A stretch of 64,000 nt of DNA, taken from assembly GCF_012273895.1 (NCBI RefSeq), contig NC_052109.1:1736001-1800000 (forward strand), given 5' to 3'. Origin of the DNA: Zerene cesonia. Taxonomy: Eukaryota > Arthropoda > Insecta > Lepidoptera > Pieridae. The notes under the pieces were generated by a model, which made no database searches, was not told where the DNA came from, and was given only the letters and a program-made list of their open reading frames with translations. A program made the translations under genes and the position numbers. Positions 61,601-64,000 of this stretch are shown here, one piece after another (within the stretch, counting starts at the first letter, position 1; the number at the start of each line of letters is the position of its first letter).

Positions 61601-64000
61601 GCTTGAATATAGAGCGGCGTCGCGGGAGGTAGCTAGTGTTAAATGCAACGGGTAATACAGAGCCATGGCAGTATGAGCTTGCTTGTTCGGTTTTTGTGCC
61701 ATCGCAAATCTCTCCAGGTTTAATGGCCGTTGACCACATACCATGGGCAGTACGCAGTGATGTGCTTTGTAGTGCGGACGTGCGATACACGGAAGTACCT
61801 ATAGCATTCAGTTCTGTAAGCTTTCTTTATTTGATTTTTATTTTCTAATGCAATTGTTTGATAGAATAAAACCTTTCATATTAATTAGAGTTTAGTTATG
61901 TTATATGTATATGTTTTTAGCGTGTTGATTTTCATTATTAGAGGCTTGCGATAGCTAAATATAAAAAAAAAGTTACATTGTATTAAAATTAAAATAACAT
62001 TAGCAAATAAATTAATATATCTCTTGCAAGTGATTGTTTTCGTAGACAAGAGACGTACAACCACAGCATTATTGTAAAGTTGTGACAAGCTTTTAGTTAG
62101 AAAGTAATCCAAAGTTTTATGAAAAGTCTTGAAAGTATATAAATATTAGACACTTATGTGTGTAATATATTGTTAAATATTTGATATGATTTCATGATAA
62201 TATACAGCCTAATCTTTAAAACTGTAGAAACATCATAAATAGACACGTAGCGCACGTTTCATCAATGTAAGCTAATTTGTGGTGTGAAATTATACCCGCC
62301 TACTAATCCGCAGCGACTGTTTGAACTGACAAAATATGTAATGCATTTTTGGCATATATAGAGCATATGCATAGGTATCAATTGTAAAGAACAGCATGCC
62401 GTGCAATGTCGTGTAATGCCGTGTAATTTCATGACAAAGTATAGATTGCTTTTGTGGCTTCTTCTTAATTTTAAATGTTATATCAATTAAATTAAATACC
62501 ATTCTTATGTATATTGATGGTTAACGGATATTTTCGTTATGATTAAATAGTGTGGGCACCAATAATAAAACTGACATATATTTTAAAAATAACTCCAAAA
62601 ACATGCGTTAAGATAAATTATCTATTTACGGCTCCATACATATAACATTACAGTTTCAACAAATTAGGCCGATCTTGTTAATGAGGTGGTCGCGTTCTTT
62701 TGCGAGTACTTGAGACATAATGTCCAACATTACATCAGTAATAGTTCTATTAACGATCCGTTAAGGTTGAATTTTGAATAGTAATGTCAATGATAAAGTC
62801 GGCATTGTAGTTTCTCCGAGACTCGTTCTCATTGTTGGAACCCTTGCGCTAACACAACGTCCCGATATTTGTGCGTATGCGCAAAAATAGAACGGTAACG
62901 GTTATTTGTAGTTTTATAGGCGTACCAAATATTATGTCAAGGCCACTATATATATATTATTTATAATATTTTTACGTACAAATAGATGAAACAAATATAT
63001 TTTTAATATAATTTACGTGTACCTACCGGAATGAGGACAACTGTGTATTAATTATGTTAATTAATTAATGAATTCGAAGACGATACATCGTTTTATGTGC
63101 ACTTTAGCATATAACAAATCGATTAAATACAGTAAAGAAAGTACGGCATTTTCAAGTACTTCTGTCTCTGTGCGTTTGTGCCTTGAAATTACTATTTATC
63201 GCATCACTTGAAAGGTACATTAGTTGGTCTTAGGTTAAATTGTGATATTAGCTTTAAAACTGATTATGTTTACACCATTAGCATGTATTCGCATGATAAT
63301 TTAATAAATGGGTAGCTGAAGAATTCAAGAAGTTAAAGTCAATTTAAATGTTACATTTTTATGTAAAAATGAGAAATATACGTATGTAATAAGAGCAAGA
63401 ATATCATGATACTATAGTCGTCGCAGGCGTCCTCAAAAAACGTGACGTGCAATTATCTAATAGATTTGATTAAGACCTAGGCGGTAAATTGTTTTATTTA
63501 GCGCAGTACCGAGAACAAATTGTCCTTTAAAAATAGAGAGATAATTCTCATTTTCTTTTAATTTCTCATTTTCCCTGTTGTTTTGTATTACTTTAGTTCA
63601 AGAAACTTCAGTTAATTATATTTATAGAAAAGATTAACCCTACTTTTGGTTCAACTTAAAATTATTATTGTATGAAAAATTGAATTTATTATTATTTAAT
63701 TTTTTGAAAGACCTGTATGTTCAAGACCTATAAAATTAATAAAATTCGTGGATGAAAATTGATCATTCGGCGTATGTATCCATTCTGCCCCCATTACATG
63801 AAATGGTTATTTTATATTTTCAATAGCCTTATCATAAACGATTAGTTTTATACATCGCTATCGCTATTGCTAGCTGGAATCCCAAAACCACACAGATCAT
63901 GAACACCAATAAAATTCGAAAGCATCCGCGTATACTTCCTTTAACCCTCAAAATTTCATTCTAGAGTTCCGCACATCAAAATCCAGCCTCCACAAATCAA
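58700..64000. other. Mostly non-coding 3' part of the window
   Basis: No gene is recognised with confidence. AT-rich sequence predominates. Three stretches have unusually protein-like or GC-rich content and are described separately: 59165-59265, 60970-61070 and 61577-61850. They may be isolated exons of an unseen gene or conserved repeat pieces. Confidence 0.45.
61577..61798 (-). other. Unassigned open segment, possible terminal exon
   Basis: After a CTATAG acceptor-like sequence the minus strand is open for 73 codons to a TAG stop. It has a balanced composition (for example RFAMAQKPNKQAHTAMALYY and LATSRDAALYSSMVIASNM) that looks more like a protein than the surrounding DNA. However, two other frames over the same bases are also open: minus 61533-61790 and plus 61636-61848. 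I recognise no family and no partner exon. It may be a real exon, a decayed gene or a transposon piece. Confidence 0.25.

Overview
The window looks like nuclear DNA of an insect, most likely a moth or butterfly (Lepidoptera). It is AT-rich, its genes are split into small GC-rich exons with GT-AG introns, and its interspersed repeats are of types common in lepidopteran genomes. The species cannot be named from this. The assembly has four gaps of exactly 1000 N (5493-6492, 11997-12996, 37747-38746, 52962-53961), probably placeholders, and one gap of 10 N inside a coding exon (54251-54260). There are no bacterial operons, CRISPR arrays, rRNA genes or intact tRNA genes.

Four protein-coding genes are supported. 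(1) NDUFS7, the complex I 20 kDa Fe-S subunit that carries cluster N2, lies on the minus strand at 18523-25493 in four recognised exons. Its extreme N terminus was not found. (2) A PACS (phosphofurin acidic cluster sorting protein) gene lies on the plus strand at 33618-49012. It has 17 solid exons plus one probable cassette exon, and only the first coding exon is missing. (3) ACTMAP, the actin maturation protease, lies on the minus strand at 54158-55229 in two exons. (4) A Myb/SANT-like DNA-binding protein with a C-terminal coiled coil lies on the plus strand at 56228-57865 in two exons.

Layout: 1-18.4 kb is AT-rich non-coding DNA with repeats, including a transposon at 11601-13069 that has perfect inverted terminal repeats and an 11-bp target-site duplication. 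18.5-25.5 kb is NDUFS7. 25.5-33.6 kb is non-coding. 33.6-49.0 kb is PACS, with a LINE fragment in one intron and microsatellites in others. 49.0-52.9 kb is PACS 3' UTR and downstream sequence. 54.2-55.2 kb is ACTMAP, tail-to-tail with PACS and head-to-head, about 1 kb away, with the Myb/SANT gene. 58-64 kb has no recognised gene, only a few orphan open frames.

The genes do not form a pathway: they are a respiratory-chain subunit, a trans-Golgi sorting adaptor, an actin-processing protease and a likely transcription regulator. If the missing first PACS exon lies upstream of about 18.5 kb, NDUFS7 is nested antisense inside PACS intron 1. The most unusual structure is the 11.6-13.1 kb element, which carries octamers phased at 11 bp.
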